A stretch of DNA of 64,000 nt from Sulfitobacter sp. SK012 (lineage in GTDB: Bacteria; Pseudomonadota; Alphaproteobacteria; Rhodobacterales; Rhodobacteraceae). A program made the translations under genes and the position numbers. Positions 8,383 to 18,163 of the stretch are shown here, piece by piece. The stretch is from positions 248,001 to 312,000 of the forward strand of contig NZ_CP025804.1 of the NCBI RefSeq assembly GCF_003352085.1. Direction: 5' to 3'. Under the pieces are notes generated by a model that was given only the letters and a program-made list of their open reading frames with translations, was not told where the DNA came from and did not search any database. Positions within the stretch are counted from its first letter, which is position 1. Each line of letters opens with the position of its first letter.

Positions 8383-8832
8383 ATGAATCGACTTTCCATC
8401 ACGACAGTGGCGTTTGCGATGCTGGCGGCCCCTGTTTTTGCCGATGGCCACGCATCGGGAGACGCAGCAGCAGGCGAAAAGGTTTTTAAGAAATGTAAGG
8501 CTTGCCACTCGATCATAGCCGATGACGGGACCAAAATTCAAAAGGGCGGCCGGACTGGCCCGAACCTTTACGGTGTCTACGACCGGGTTGCCGGTACGTT
8601 TGATGGTTTCAAATTTGGCGGCTCGATCGTTGAGGCTGGCGAAAAGGGTCTAATGTGGAACGAGGCGGATTTTGTGTCCTATGTCGCAGACCCAAAGAAA
8701 TTCTTGGCGACCTATTTGGATGACAAAAAGGCCAAATCCAAAATGTCACTCAAGATTAAGAAGGAAGCGGATGCACAGAACGTCTGGGCGTATCTAGTTT
8801 CCGTTGGCCCTGGGGCCCCCGCGTCAAACTAA
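8383..8832 (+). CDS. cycA: Cytochrome c2, periplasmic
   Basis: 149-residue precursor. A signal peptide ends at about residue 20 (VFA-DG), and the mature protein opens with GDAAAGEKVFKKCKACH, so the haem-binding CKACH is at 38-42. The axial Met lies in KSKMSLKI, and insertions such as GGRTGPNLYGV are typical of long-chain (large) cytochromes c2. It would carry electrons from the bc1 complex to oxidase or, in phototrophs, to the reaction centre. GAGGAG upstream of ATG sets the start at 8383. A strong terminator follows. Confidence 0.92.
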   Translation: MNRLSITTVAFAMLAAPVFADGHASGDAAAGEKVFKKCKACHSIIADDGTKIQKGGRTGPNLYGVYDRVAGTFDGFKFGGSIVEAGEKGLMWNEADFVSYVADPKKFLATYLDDKKAKSKMSLKIKKEADAQNVWAYLVSVGPGAPASN

Positions 8833-8856
8833 AACGGCACATATGCGACATGAAAC

Positions 8857-8883
8857 AGGCGGCCTGAGGGTCGCCTTTTTTTT
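8857..8883 (+). terminator. Rho-independent terminator of cytochrome c2
   Basis: The hairpin arms AGGCGGCC and GGTCGCCT close on a TGAG loop (one G-T pair) and run into eight T residues, 24 bases after the stop codon. Confidence 0.85.
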
Positions 8884-9116
8884 GCCCGCCTTGTTTAAGA
8901 AATACTACTCAAAACTGAAAATCTGATTGGGCCTTCCTCGGCTTACAAAGCGATTGTGATACACAAGCAATGGACACGCAGGTTTTTTTGGACTTCCTGT
9001 AGGACCAAATAACAACCTGTTCGCGCGGCCCCCACCAACTGACATTGTCATTCCAACCTAGACAGCGAACGGCGGTGTGTCATGTTATTGGCATTACAAT
9101 TTGGAAAGGCGATGCA

Positions 9117-9509
9117 ATGATTGATGCACGGGCAGTGGCCAAGATCGCGGCAGATTACACAGCCGCTTGGAACTCTAAATCCGCTGAGGCTGTAGCTTCC
9201 TTTTACGCAAAGGATGGTGGAATTATTATCAACAATGGTGACCCATGGAGTGGTCGATCTCGCGTTCAGGACATGGCTGCGGGGTTTTATGCGGATGTTC
9301 CTGATCTGACGCTTACCTGCGATGATGTGCGCTGCGCTGGGAACCATGTGATTTTCGTTTGGACATTCACAGGACACGATGCGGCCACTGGCAACCCGCT
9401 CAATATTCGAGGCTGGGAAGAGTGGGAGATTGGTGAAGACCTTAAGGTAAAAGCGTCGCGCGGTTGGTTTGATGCCGAAGACTACGGACGGCAAGCTGAA
9501 GGAAAATAG
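9117..9509 (+). CDS. NTF2/SnoaL-like small domain protein
   Basis: 130 residues with the alpha+beta cone pattern of the NTF2-like superfamily: an N-terminal helix with YTAAWNSKSAEAVASFYAKDGGI, then strands with WSGRSRVQDMAAGFYADVPDLTLTCDDV and a final WEEWEIGEDLKV. GGAAAGG seven bases before ATG supports the start at 9117. Members range from isomerases and dehydratases to simple ligand-binding proteins, so no function is assigned. It stands alone. Confidence 0.7.
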   Translation: MIDARAVAKIAADYTAAWNSKSAEAVASFYAKDGGIIINNGDPWSGRSRVQDMAAGFYADVPDLTLTCDDVRCAGNHVIFVWTFTGHDAATGNPLNIRGWEEWEIGEDLKVKASRGWFDAEDYGRQAEGK

Positions 9510-10072
9510 CTTGCTCAATCGTTTTGAGAAAATTGACTCCGGTGCGTGCCGGACGTTGCCAGCGGCATCTCAAGCAGAGGTCCAAAATCCTCGCTAGAGG
9601 CGGTTTCGATGGAACGGCTCATGTATTGAAGAGGCTACACCTTTCGGGTGAGCGTTCCAGATTTGCCATCAAAATGGCGCCCGGTATTCTCACCGTTTGG
9701 CGTCAAGACGTTGTCCCGGCCAGCCTGAACGTACCCCCGTCAAGTTAGCTTCCCAGATTTCCACCCATTCCTCTCGGTTTGTATGGCGTTGCTATATGCC
9801 GAAAAAAGGAAGGTAGACTGCGCTTCTCTTGCTGCCTGTTGATTGGGTTTGGCCTCTGCAGGAGCGGATAATTTTCCTGGCACATCAAAAAATGCCGCCT
9901 CGACCGGAAAGTTCTGAAACTGCCAATAACGGGGTTTTGATTGAGCCTTCATAGCATCGAGCTAGGAAGGCTTCCCAAACTATGAAATTGCTCCTAACCT
10001 CAGCTGCGTCATGCGAGATACGCATTGCACCGTGACGGGTGTTCGTAACTGAACCAAAAAAAGGAGCTACCA
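9510..10072. other. 563-bp gap before gcvT with a structured element
   Basis: No convincing gene was seen. The minus strand has short, frame-broken coding-like stretches that could be a decayed gene, but I cannot name a parent family. At 9610-9659 TGGAACGGCTCA pairs with TGAGCGTTCCA (one bulge) around an inner CACC-TTTCG-GGTG hairpin. The glycine riboswitch signature, which might be expected before gcvT, was not found. AAGGAGC before 10073 is the gcvT ribosome binding site. Confidence 0.4.
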
Positions 10073-11170
10073 ATGGCTGACGCGCCAAAACGCACTGTCC
10101 TATATGATCTGCATGTGGAACTTGGTGGCAAAATGGTCGATTTTGCCGGTTGGGAAATGCCCGTTCAATACCCAATGGGCATCATGGGCGAACATGCCCA
10201 ATGCCGTGAAAAAGCTGGGCTGTTTGACGTGAGCCATATGGGGCAGGTGATTCTGCGCGGTGAAGGCGTTGCAGAAAAGCTGGAGAGCATTGCCCCGTCG
10301 GCGTTCACGACACTGCCTGAAGGCAAGGCGCGCTATACTTTCTTCACAAATGAAGATGGTGGGATCATGGACGACCTGATCGTGACGAATGCAGGTGACC
10401 ATATGTTTGTGGTGGTCAACGCAGCGCTGCGCCACCAAGATATTCCGCATATGGCCAAACACCTCGACGGTATCGAAGTCATTGAGATCTTTGATCGCGC
10501 ATTGGTTGCGGTGCAGGGCCCCAAGGCCGAAGATGTCGTGGGCGAGCTTTGCCCTGCGGCGCGCGAATTGAAATTCATGGAATCCACACTGGCTGATATT
10601 GTTGGAGTCGAATGCCGCATCTCACGGTTGGGCTACACCGGCGAAGACGGGTATGAGATTTCGATACCTGAGGGTGATGCCGAAAAGGTAGCAAGAGCAT
10701 TCCTCGCAGATGACGATTGTGCGCCCTCGGGCCTTGGCGCGCGCGACAGTTTGCGGCTTGAGGCTGGTCTGTGCCTCTATGGCAATGACATCGACAATTC
10801 GACATCACCTGTCGAAGCTTCCCTCAATTGGGCGATGCAGAAACGTCGCCGTGAAGAGGGTGGCTTCCCTGGAGCTGCACGCATTCAACGAGAGCTCTCA
10901 GAAGGTGCCGAAAAGAAATTAGTGGGCATCAAACCCGAAGGCCGCGCGCCTGCGCGCCAAGGTGTTGAGGTGCAGTGTGTCGATGGAAATACGATTGGCG
11001 CCATCACCTCGGGCGGCTTTGGCCCTACAGTTGGGGCGCCGGTTGCTATGGGTTACGTTTCGACGGCCCATGCTGTACCGGGCGAGAAGGTAAACCTCAT
11101 CATTCGTGGCAAGGCTCAGCCTGCTGAAATCGTATCGCTGCCGTTCGTAAAGCAAAACTACAAACGCTAA
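10073..11170 (+). CDS. gcvT: Glycine cleavage system T protein (aminomethyltransferase)
   Basis: 365 residues, the normal size. GcvT takes the aminomethyl group from lipoylated GcvH, releases ammonia and passes methylene to tetrahydrofolate. The family motifs DFAGWEMPVQYP near residue 24, FDVSHMGQ near 53 and LGYTGEDGYEISIP near 186 are present. It opens a three-gene operon with gcvH (16-base gap) and gcvP. The dihydrolipoyl dehydrogenase (L protein) is not here and is presumably shared with other complexes. Confidence 0.96.
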   Translation: MADAPKRTVLYDLHVELGGKMVDFAGWEMPVQYPMGIMGEHAQCREKAGLFDVSHMGQVILRGEGVAEKLESIAPSAFTTLPEGKARYTFFTNEDGGIMDDLIVTNAGDHMFVVVNAALRHQDIPHMAKHLDGIEVIEIFDRALVAVQGPKAEDVVGELCPAARELKFMESTLADIVGVECRISRLGYTGEDGYEISIPEGDAEKVARAFLADDDCAPSGLGARDSLRLEAGLCLYGNDIDNSTSPVEASLNWAMQKRRREEGGFPGAARIQRELSEGAEKKLVGIKPEGRAPARQGVEVQCVDGNTIGAITSGGFGPTVGAPVAMGYVSTAHAVPGEKVNLIIRGKAQPAEIVSLPFVKQNYKR

Positions 11171-11186
11171 TTTCGGAGACTAAAAA

Positions 11187-11552
11187 ATGACCACTTATTA
11201 TTCTGATGACCATGAATGGATCACAGTCGACGGCGACATCGCCACTATCGGAATCACCCAGCATGCTGCAGATCAGCTGGGCGAGATTGTCTTTGTTGAA
11301 CAAAAAGACGTCGGCGATGATTTTGAAAAAGGCGATGAGATCGGTGTTATCGAATCCGTCAAGGCGGCCTCGGAAATATACGCGCCGGTTGATGGCGAAG
11401 TCGTTGAGGCCAACGGTACACTTGAAGATGCACCGGGTTCCTTGAACGAAAACCCTGAGGGCGACGCTTGGATCTATAAGGTTAAGCTTGCTGATAAGGC
11501 ACAGCTCGAAGACCTGATGGACCTGGACGGCTACAAAGCCTTGATCGGCTAA
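11187..11552 (+). CDS. gcvH: Glycine cleavage system H protein
   Basis: 121 residues. The lipoyl attachment lysine is Lys59 in GVIESVKAASEIYAPV. GcvH carries the aminomethyl intermediate between GcvP, GcvT and the L protein. It lies between gcvT and gcvP, and GGAGAC precedes the ATG. Confidence 0.96.
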   Translation: MTTYYSDDHEWITVDGDIATIGITQHAADQLGEIVFVEQKDVGDDFEKGDEIGVIESVKAASEIYAPVDGEVVEANGTLEDAPGSLNENPEGDAWIYKVKLADKAQLEDLMDLDGYKALIG

Positions 11553-11636
11553 AGCAAGCCTCCACCCCTGACCATCCAGCGGTACTGGCTTGCGGAGCCA
11601 CTGCCGCTTTTGGAATTTGACACAAGGAACTCAGAA

Positions 11637-14489
11637 ATGTCCTTTCAACTCACCGATTACGAAGCCTATGACTTCGCAAATCGCCGTCACATTGGCCCCT
11701 CTGTAAAAGAGATGGCTGAGATGCTCAAAGTGATCGGTTTTAAGACTCTGGACGAGCTTATTGACGCGACCGTACCACCTGCGATCCGTCAAAAGGAGCC
11801 GCTGGATTGGGGCCCTGCAATGACAGAGCGCGACGCGCTTTTTCATATGAAGCAGATTGCTGAGAAGAACAAAGTTCTGACTTCGTTGATTGGCCAAGGG
11901 TATCACGGTACCACAACACCGGCTCCGATCTTGCGCAATATTCTGGAAAACCCAGCTTGGTATACAGCCTACACGCCGTATCAGCCCGAGATTTCGCAAG
12001 GCCGGCTTGAGGCGCTATTGAACTTCCAAACCATGGTTTCAGATTTGACCGGTTTGGATATCGCAAACGCTTCGCTTCTTGACGAATCCACTGCGGCCGC
12101 CGAGGCAATGACGATGGCAAAGCGGTCCGCGAAATCCAAGTCGGACAGCTTCTTTATTGATGAAAATTGCCACCCGCAGAACATCGCTGTCATGCGGACA
12201 CGGGCTGAGCCTTTGGGCATCAATGTGATCGTAGGCTGTCCGAATGATCTGGACGCAAGTGCTGTGTTCGGGGCAATTTTTCAGTACCCTGGCACACACG
12301 GCCATGTGCGGGACTTCACGGATGCCATCGCCAGCTTGCATGAGAGCAAAGCGCTGGCTGTTGTCGCGGCCGATCCGCTCGCGTTGGCCCTGCTGAAGAG
12401 CCCCGGTGAAATGGGCGCTGATATTGCTATCGGATCAACCCAACGATTTGGGGTTCCAATGGGATACGGCGGTCCGCACGCTGCCTATATGGCCACCAAA
12501 GACGCCTACAAGCGTGGGATGCCGGGCCGTATCATTGGTGTGTCCATCGATGCGCGCGGCAACAAAGCTTACCGCTTGTCCTTGCAAACTCGGGAGCAAC
12601 ATATCCGCCGTGAAAAGGCCAACTCGAACGTTTGTACTGCCCAAGCACTGCTGGCTGTCATCGCGTCGATGTATGCGGTCTACCACGGTGCCGATGGTAT
12701 CAAAGCAATCGCGCAATCGGTGCACCGCAAGACATCGCGGCTGGCGAAAGGTCTTGAAAGCCTTGGCTTTGATGTGCAGCCCGAGGTCTTTTTTGATACG
12801 ATCACGGTAGAAGTTGGCGCCCTGCAGGGGGTCATCTTGAATGCTGCCGTGGAAAACGGGATCAACCTGCGCAAGGTTGGTAACTCCAAAGTTGGTATCT
12901 CTTTGGATGAGCAGACCCGTCCTGAAACCATCGAAGCTGTCTGGGCTGCGTTTGGTGGCAATATGAAGGACGATTCCAAGGCCAATCGGGAATACCGTTT
13001 GCCAAATCACGCGTTGCGCGAAAGTGAATATCTGACGCATCCGATTTTCCACCTGAACCGGGCCGAGGCGGAAATCACCCGCTATATGCGGCGTTTGGCA
13101 GATCGTGATCTTGCACTTGATCGGGCGATGATCCCGCTGGGTTCCTGCACGATGAAGCTGAATGCGACCATCGAAATGATCCCCGTTACGTGGCCCGAGT
13201 TTAGCAATCTGCACCCCTTTGTCCCCAAGGATCAGGCGTTGGGTTATCATGAGATGATTGATGATCTGAACGACAAATTGTGTCAGATCACTGGGTATGA
13301 CGCCATCAGTCAGCAGCCGAATTCGGGTGCACAGGGCGAATATGCCGGCCTTTTGACCATTCGTGGCTATCACGCGGCACGTGGCGAGGCACATCGCAAC
13401 ATCTGCCTTATCCCGACCTCTGCGCATGGTACGAACCCAGCGTCGGCGCAGATGGTGGGTTATAAAGTGGTCCCCATCAAAGCCGATGATAAGGGTAACA
13501 TTGATGTTGCCGATTTCCGCGAAAAAGCTGAAAAGCACTCGGCTGATCTTGCGGCGTGTATGATCACGTACCCGTCCACTCACGGTGTTTTTGAGACAAC
13601 TGTGCAAGAAATTTGCCAGATCACGCATGATCACGGCGGTCAGGTCTATATCGACGGTGCCAACATGAATGCGATGGTCGGCCTGTCGCGTCCGGGTGAC
13701 ATTGGCGGCGACGTAAGTCACCTGAACTTGCATAAGACTTTTTGCATTCCTCATGGTGGTGGCGGTCCGGGCATGGGCCCGATCGGCGTAAAAGCACACT
13801 TGATAGAGCATCTGCCCGGGCATCCGGAATACGGCACAGATGTTGGACCAGTATCGGCAGCACCGTTTGGGTCCCCGTCGATCTTGCCGGTTAGCTGGGC
13901 ATACGTCTTGCTGATGGGTGGGGCAGGCCTAACGCAGGCAACTAAGGTGGCAATCTTGAACGCGAACTATATCGCGGCGCGCCTGAAGGACAGTTACAAC
14001 ATCTTGTATACGTCTGAGACTGGTCGCGTGGCGCATGAGTGCATTCTCGACACCCGACCGCTTGATGAAGCGGGTCATGTCAGCGTGGATGATGTTGCCA
14101 AACGTCTAATCGACAGCGGCTTTCATGCGCCCACTATGTCCTGGCCAGTGTCTGGAACGCTGATGGTTGAACCCACAGAATCCGAACCCAAGGCAGAGCT
14201 GGATCGCTTCTGTGAAGCAATGTTGTCTATCCGAGGTGAGGCGCAGGACATTATCGACGGCAAGATTGATCCCGAAAACAATCCACTGAAGAATGCACCC
14301 CATACGGTGCGCGATCTGGTGGGTGACTGGGATCGGCCTTATAGCCGCGAACAGGCCTGCTTCCCTCCGGGATCGTTGCACATGGATAAATATTGGGCAC
14401 CGGTTAACCGAGTGGACAATGCTTATGGTGACCGCAACCTCGTTTGCACTTGCCCGCCCATGTCCGACTACGCAGAAGCCGCCGAATAG
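11637..14489 (+). CDS. gcvP: Glycine dehydrogenase (decarboxylating), single chain
   Basis: 950 residues, the undivided form of the P protein, with both halves in one chain. The PLP lysine lies in [22 protein letters not shown] in the C-terminal half. It decarboxylates glycine and loads the aminomethyl group on GcvH. AAGGAA eight bases before ATG at 11637 supports this start over an ATG nine codons upstream. The operon ends with a long hairpin 16 bases after the stop. Confidence 0.96.
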   Translation: MSFQLTDYEAYDFANRRHIGPSVKEMAEMLKVIGFKTLDELIDATVPPAIRQKEPLDWGPAMTERDALFHMKQIAEKNKVLTSLIGQGYHGTTTPAPILRNILENPAWYTAYTPYQPEISQGRLEALLNFQTMVSDLTGLDIANASLLDESTAAAEAMTMAKRSAKSKSDSFFIDENCHPQNIAVMRTRAEPLGINVIVGCPNDLDASAVFGAIFQYPGTHGHVRDFTDAIASLHESKALAVVAADPLALALLKSPGEMGADIAIGSTQRFGVPMGYGGPHAAYMATKDAYKRGMPGRIIGVSIDARGNKAYRLSLQTREQHIRREKANSNVCTAQALLAVIASMYAVYHGADGIKAIAQSVHRKTSRLAKGLESLGFDVQPEVFFDTITVEVGALQGVILNAAVENGINLRKVGNSKVGISLDEQTRPETIEAVWAAFGGNMKDDSKANREYRLPNHALRESEYLTHPIFHLNRAEAEITRYMRRLADRDLALDRAMIPLGSCTMKLNATIEMIPVTWPEFSNLHPFVPKDQALGYHEMIDDLNDKLCQITGYDAISQQPNSGAQGEYAGLLTIRGYHAARGEAHRNICLIPTSAHGTNPASAQMVGYKVVPIKADDKGNIDVADFREKAEKHSADLAACMITYPSTHGVFETTVQEICQITHDHGGQVYIDGANMNAMVGLSRPGDIGGDVSHLNLHKTFCIPHGGGGPGMGPIGVKAHLIEHLPGHPEYGTDVGPVSAAPFGSPSILPVSWAYVLLMGGAGLTQATKVAILNANYIAARLKDSYNILYTSETGRVAHECILDTRPLDEAGHVSVDDVAKRLIDSGFHAPTMSWPVSGTLMVEPTESEPKAELDRFCEAMLSIRGEAQDIIDGKIDPENNPLKNAPHTVRDLVGDWDRPYSREQACFPPGSLHMDKYWAPVNRVDNAYGDRNLVCTCPPMSDYAEAAE

Positions 14490-14504
14490 GTCGCGACGCA
14501 AACA

Positions 14505-14533
14505 AATAGCTGCGCCAATCTGGCGCAGCTATT
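14505..14533 (+). terminator. Hairpin terminator of the gcv operon
   Basis: AATAGCTGCGCCA-ATC-TGGCGCAGCTATT is a perfect 13-bp stem with a three-base loop just after gcvP. The following T-rich run is weak (AATTTTT after nine bases), so termination may be only partly intrinsic. Confidence 0.75.
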
Positions 14534-14732
14534 ATCACGAAATTTTTCTGAAACCGGAATTGGCCCTTTGCCCCACCCATAGGCTGGTGGGGAATTGCTT
14601 CTGTGCGTCTTCTAGAAGGTGGGCTTGTCACGCTTCATTCAACGCACTCACCTGTTCTGAGCGGAGCAACTACCAGACGACGCACCTTCCGCACAAAACT
14701 TAAGGCGGCCCTGATTTTGCAGATCAAACCTA

Positions 14733-15455
14733 CTATTTTTGGCCAAGAGCACCGGCAACACCAATCGACAGCTTACGTGCTTTGAGGAATTCGTAGTGCG
14801 GCAGTGCTTTTTTGCACAAGGCTGAGGCTGCACCCTCGAGCTGTGGTCGTGCGCCTTCAGGTCCGGCAAAACCGGTAGAATGGTGGACGGCTCCGTACCA
14901 ATGGGACGCCCAAACACCATCAAAGGGCTTGGGTCCTGTTGGCCATTCCAACATGGTATCAAGGAATGGCAGGTCGATCGCATTACACAGAGAACGCAAG
15001 GCAGCTTCGGGGTTCTCGCGGATGTCGTGGCTGTCGATGACCAAGCCACCTATCTTCTCGTACAGTGCGGTCTGCTGCGCGTAGCCAATGTCTTCCAGTG
15101 TTGGGTTCTCGCGTTTAGCGGTGTAGCTGGCGATAACGCGGGCCGGATGGCGGATCAGGTGGATGTTGATGCAATTTTTCGCCCATTCCAACGGAATGCC
15201 ATCCAGCATGTGATGGGGCATGTGTTTCATATAGCGGTGCTGAGCGGGTGCTGCTGCACAAGCGGCGGCTACCTTGTCGGGGTCGGTTTCATGCGCGGTC
15301 ACGATCTGCGCACGCATAGGATGGGTGATACCAGAAGCCATTAGGTACGGCGCATAAAAAGGTTCGTCCATCGCTTCAAAATCGGGGCGATTTCCGAAAC
15401 TGTACATCATCGCTGTCGACAGGTTGCGCGGGCCGGACCACATGGCGATTTTCAT
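14733..15455 (-). CDS. Sulfotransferase-like P-loop protein coupled to an aminotransferase
   Basis: 240 residues. The N-terminus reads MWSGPRNLSTAMMYSF, a PAPS-binding-like loop at residues 6-15, and HLIRHPARVIASY near 130 resembles the 3'-phosphate-binding segment of sulfotransferases. Its start overlaps the stop of the upstream aminotransferase gene by four bases. The same order of domains (this P-loop type, then class IV aminotransferase) occurs as one chain in the plant branched-chain aminotransferase-like proteins (Arabidopsis At3g05190 and At5g27410, from memory). Substrate and reaction are unknown. Confidence 0.7.
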   Translation of the reverse strand: MKIAMWSGPRNLSTAMMYSFGNRPDFEAMDEPFYAPYLMASGITHPMRAQIVTAHETDPDKVAAACAAAPAQHRYMKHMPHHMLDGIPLEWAKNCINIHLIRHPARVIASYTAKRENPTLEDIGYAQQTALYEKIGGLVIDSHDIRENPEAALRSLCNAIDLPFLDTMLEWPTGPKPFDGVWASHWYGAVHHSTGFAGPEGARPQLEGAASALCKKALPHYEFLKARKLSIGVAGALGQK

Positions 15456-16360
15456 GCAGTGACACTTTCGACGAGGTCCTTGTAGAGGGCGCGAAGACGG
15501 GTAGTGACAGGGCCAAGCTCGCCTGTGCCAATCGTACGTCCGTCGATTTCCGATACAGGAGTTTGTGCTCCGAAGGTGCCGGTTAAGAACGCTTCATCGG
15601 CAGAGTATGTATCAACCAACGAGAAGTTCCGTTCAAAACACGGGATGCCATTGGTGTGGCAAAGATCGATAACTTTTTGACGGGTGATTCCGTTCATGCA
15701 GTAATCCCCCGTAGAGGTCCAAACAGCTCCCTTTTTCACCACAAAGAAGTTGCATGCATTGGTGGTGTTCACGAAGCCATGAAGGTCCAGCATCAGTGCC
15801 TCGTCAGCGCCAGCTTTCTCGGCAGCGATGCATGCTAGGATACAGTTCAGCTTGCTGTGCGAATTAAGTTTAGGGTCTTGGGTCATTGGCAAACCGCGCA
15901 GATGTGGAACGGTGGCGAGCCGGATTGGACGGGGTAGTTTTGGCTGTGAATGTTCCATGATGATCACGAAAGTTGGGCCAGACCGCGACAATGCAGGGTG
16001 CTGGAATGGCCGATGCTTAACGCCGCGCGTGACCATCAAGCGTGCGTGTGCGTCGGTCAGCATACCGTTGGCTTCACGCGTTTGTTCCAATGCAGCCATC
16101 ACGCCAGCGCGGCCCATACCTATGTCAAGATCGATGGCTTTGGCCGCTTCGAACAAGCGGTCGATATGCTCCTCCACAAACGCCCATGTGCCATTGTAGA
16201 GGCGCAAACCCTCCCATACGCCGTCGCCAAGCATGAAGCCGCTGTCATAGACGGAAACAGTGGCCTCGGCCTTGGGCTTCAACTGTCCGTCGACGTAAAT
16301 GAGTATCCCGTCGTTACGGGCATCTTCTTCGGCTTGATGGGTGGTTTGATGATCTGTCAT
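15452..16360 (-). CDS. Class IV (BCAT/D-amino-acid-type) aminotransferase
   Basis: 302 residues of the fold-type IV PLP enzymes. Recognisable parts are the N-terminal YVDGQL, VYDSGFMLGDGVWEGLRLYNG near residue 35, and KLNSHSKLNCILACIAAEKAGADEALMLD, where a lysine near 175 should bind PLP. The C-terminal DEAFLTGTFGAQTPVSEIDGR is typical. The motif set lies between branched-chain and D-amino-acid transaminases and does not fix the substrate. AGGAGG six bases before ATG sets the start at 16360. It is the first gene of a two-gene operon with the sulfotransferase-like gene. Confidence 0.82.
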   Translation of the reverse strand: MTDHQTTHQAEEDARNDGILIYVDGQLKPKAEATVSVYDSGFMLGDGVWEGLRLYNGTWAFVEEHIDRLFEAAKAIDLDIGMGRAGVMAALEQTREANGMLTDAHARLMVTRGVKHRPFQHPALSRSGPTFVIIMEHSQPKLPRPIRLATVPHLRGLPMTQDPKLNSHSKLNCILACIAAEKAGADEALMLDLHGFVNTTNACNFFVVKKGAVWTSTGDYCMNGITRQKVIDLCHTNGIPCFERNFSLVDTYSADEAFLTGTFGAQTPVSEIDGRTIGTGELGPVTTRLRALYKDLVESVTA

Positions 16361-16629
16361 GGGGGCCTCCTGGGTAGACATAGAACCTGAAACCTTGATC
16401 GGAGCCAGTGAATTCCTACGACCTGTCTAGGTGAAGTTGAGGTGACCGTTTTAATGAGCCGGAACCATTGCTTCTTCATAGCCTAGACGGGCTGCACTTT
16501 TTTTAGGTGTCCACCCGTCTTTGAACAGGTTGCGTTAAAGATCGTGAAAGAAGGTTGATCTGTAACGGCCATCTTTACAGGGCACGGTGGAAATTTCGCA
16601 AAGTTTCCTTGGGATTCAAACTCTGACGG

Positions 16630-18060
16630 TCATACGATATTGGACGAATGCCACACGTTCTTGATGGTCATGTAGTTGTCCAAGCCTTCGGACCCGCCCT
16701 CGCGGCCATACCCACTGGATTTGACCCCACCGAAAGGTGTCTCGGGCATAGAAGCTTCGAGTGTGTTTATCGAAAGGTTGCCGACCTCAACCTCATCAAT
16801 CATGCGATCAATGTAATCCGCTTGATTTGTGAATGCATATCCCGCAAGGCCGTAGGGAACCGAATTCGCCTGCGTGATTGCGTCATCCAGGGACGTAACT
16901 GAGTTGATCACGGCGATTGGACCGAAGGGTTCTTCTTGCATGATACGCGCGTCATCGGGAACGTTCACAAGCACTGTCGGTTGGAAGAAATATCCAGTGT
17001 CGCCATGACGCGCGCCACCGGTCGCAACGATCGCCCCCTTAGAGCGAGCGTCCTCGACAAGCGCGGTAAGAGCAGGAATGCGGCGGTCATTTGCAAGTGG
17101 ACCCATTTCGATGCCGGTATCCATTCCATTGCCAACGACGGTCTTTGCCGCCCGCGTAACGAATGTCTCAGTGAAGGTTTCAAAGATGGCGTCGTTCACA
17201 AAGAACCGCGTCGGTGAGGTACAGACCTGACCGGCGTTGCGCATCTTGCGAATGGCACCAGAGGTGGCTGCCGCTCTGACGTCCGTATCTTCGCAGACGA
17301 TGACCGGCGCATGACCGCCAAGCTCCATGAGAACGGACGTCATATGTTGGGATGCGAGTGTCGTTAGATGGCGGCCGACTGGTGTTGAGCCCGTGAAAGC
17401 CACAAGCCTGACAGGCTCTTGTGGGATCAGATGGCTGGAAATCTCCGCCGGGTCACCAAACACCAAATTGAGAACACCGGCTGGCAGACCCGCATCGGCA
17501 AAAGCACGCGCGATATGGACGGCTCCAGCGGGCGTTTCTTCAGCAGCCTTAAGGATAATCGAGCATCCTGATGCGAGTGCGCCTGCGATCTTTCGGGCAG
17601 GCTGGCTCATCGGGAAATTCCAAGGTGAAAAAGCCGCAACAACACCGATGGGTTGATGATGGACGGTGAATTTATGCCCTTGTGCTGCGGGAATGACCCG
17701 ACCATAGGTTCGCATCGCCTCACCAGCGTCCCACTCAAAGAACTCAGCGCCCCGGATAACTTCCATACGCGCCTGAGTGAGCGGTTTTCCATGCTCTAAC
17801 GTAATGGATCGCGCAATCTCCTCTTGGCGCTCTCGCATTAGAGCTGCGGCCCTCAGAATTGTGTCGGAGCGATCACGCGGAGATGTGCGGCTCCAAAGAC
17901 GAAAGCCTCTCTCGGCGGCATCTAATGCATCATCGAGGTCGCTCTGTTCGGCACAAGGCAGACGCCCAAGCTCTTGTTCGGTCGCAGGGTTTACGACTGC
18001 CATGTCGCGGCGCGTCGTCCGCCATTCGCCTGCAATAAATAACTTTAACTCAGGGTACAT
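16630..18060 (-). CDS. NAD(P)-dependent aldehyde dehydrogenase of the LysR catabolic unit
   Basis: 476 residues of the ALDH superfamily, closest in pattern to succinate-semialdehyde dehydrogenases. Catalytic Cys280 lies in RNAGQVCTSPTRF and Glu246 in MELGGHAP; SPWNFP and FTGSTPVG are the cofactor motifs. It lies downstream of the LysR gene in the same direction but has its own promoter region with a T-N11-A dyad (18136-18160). Next to a 3-hydroxyanthranilate dioxygenase, oxidation of a muconate-type semialdehyde or a shorter dicarboxylic semialdehyde is a sensible guess, not shown. Confidence 0.85.
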   Translation of the reverse strand: MYPELKLFIAGEWRTTRRDMAVVNPATEQELGRLPCAEQSDLDDALDAAERGFRLWSRTSPRDRSDTILRAAALMRERQEEIARSITLEHGKPLTQARMEVIRGAEFFEWDAGEAMRTYGRVIPAAQGHKFTVHHQPIGVVAAFSPWNFPMSQPARKIAGALASGCSIILKAAEETPAGAVHIARAFADAGLPAGVLNLVFGDPAEISSHLIPQEPVRLVAFTGSTPVGRHLTTLASQHMTSVLMELGGHAPVIVCEDTDVRAAATSGAIRKMRNAGQVCTSPTRFFVNDAIFETFTETFVTRAAKTVVGNGMDTGIEMGPLANDRRIPALTALVEDARSKGAIVATGGARHGDTGYFFQPTVLVNVPDDARIMQEEPFGPIAVINSVTSLDDAITQANSVPYGLAGYAFTNQADYIDRMIDEVEVGNLSINTLEASMPETPFGGVKSSGYGREGGSEGLDNYMTIKNVWHSSNIV

Positions 18061-18135
18061 GGGACGAGCGCTCCTTCATATGGCTGCATCAGATCATGCA
18101 ATGTTGGATGTTACTTCAAGTGAATTGGAGGAATA

Positions 18136-18160
18136 CTGGTATCAATTTCAAGAATACCAG
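18136..18160. promoter_or_regulatory. LysR-type T-N11-A box before the aldehyde dehydrogenase
   Basis: CTGGTAT-N11-ATACCAG is a perfect 7-bp inverted repeat with the T-N11-A spacing of LysR activator sites. It lies 76 bases upstream of the aldehyde dehydrogenase start. A related dyad (GATAT-N11-ATATC) lies in the divergent gap at 19931-19951. Confidence 0.6.
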
Positions 18161-18163
18161 AGG

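Noticed and set aside
9530..9952. Possible transposase or other gene remnant on the minus strand
   Set aside because: Short coding-like stretches exist in shifting frames, but I could not match them to a named family and saw no terminal repeats.
9510..10072. Glycine riboswitch before gcvT
   Set aside because: The aptamer core expected for glycine riboswitches was looked for and not found; only an unrelated hairpin is present.
12435..13823. 462-codon open frame on the minus strand inside gcvP
   Set aside because: gcvP is unmistakable on the plus strand; the antisense product has no recognisable domain and no ribosome binding site.
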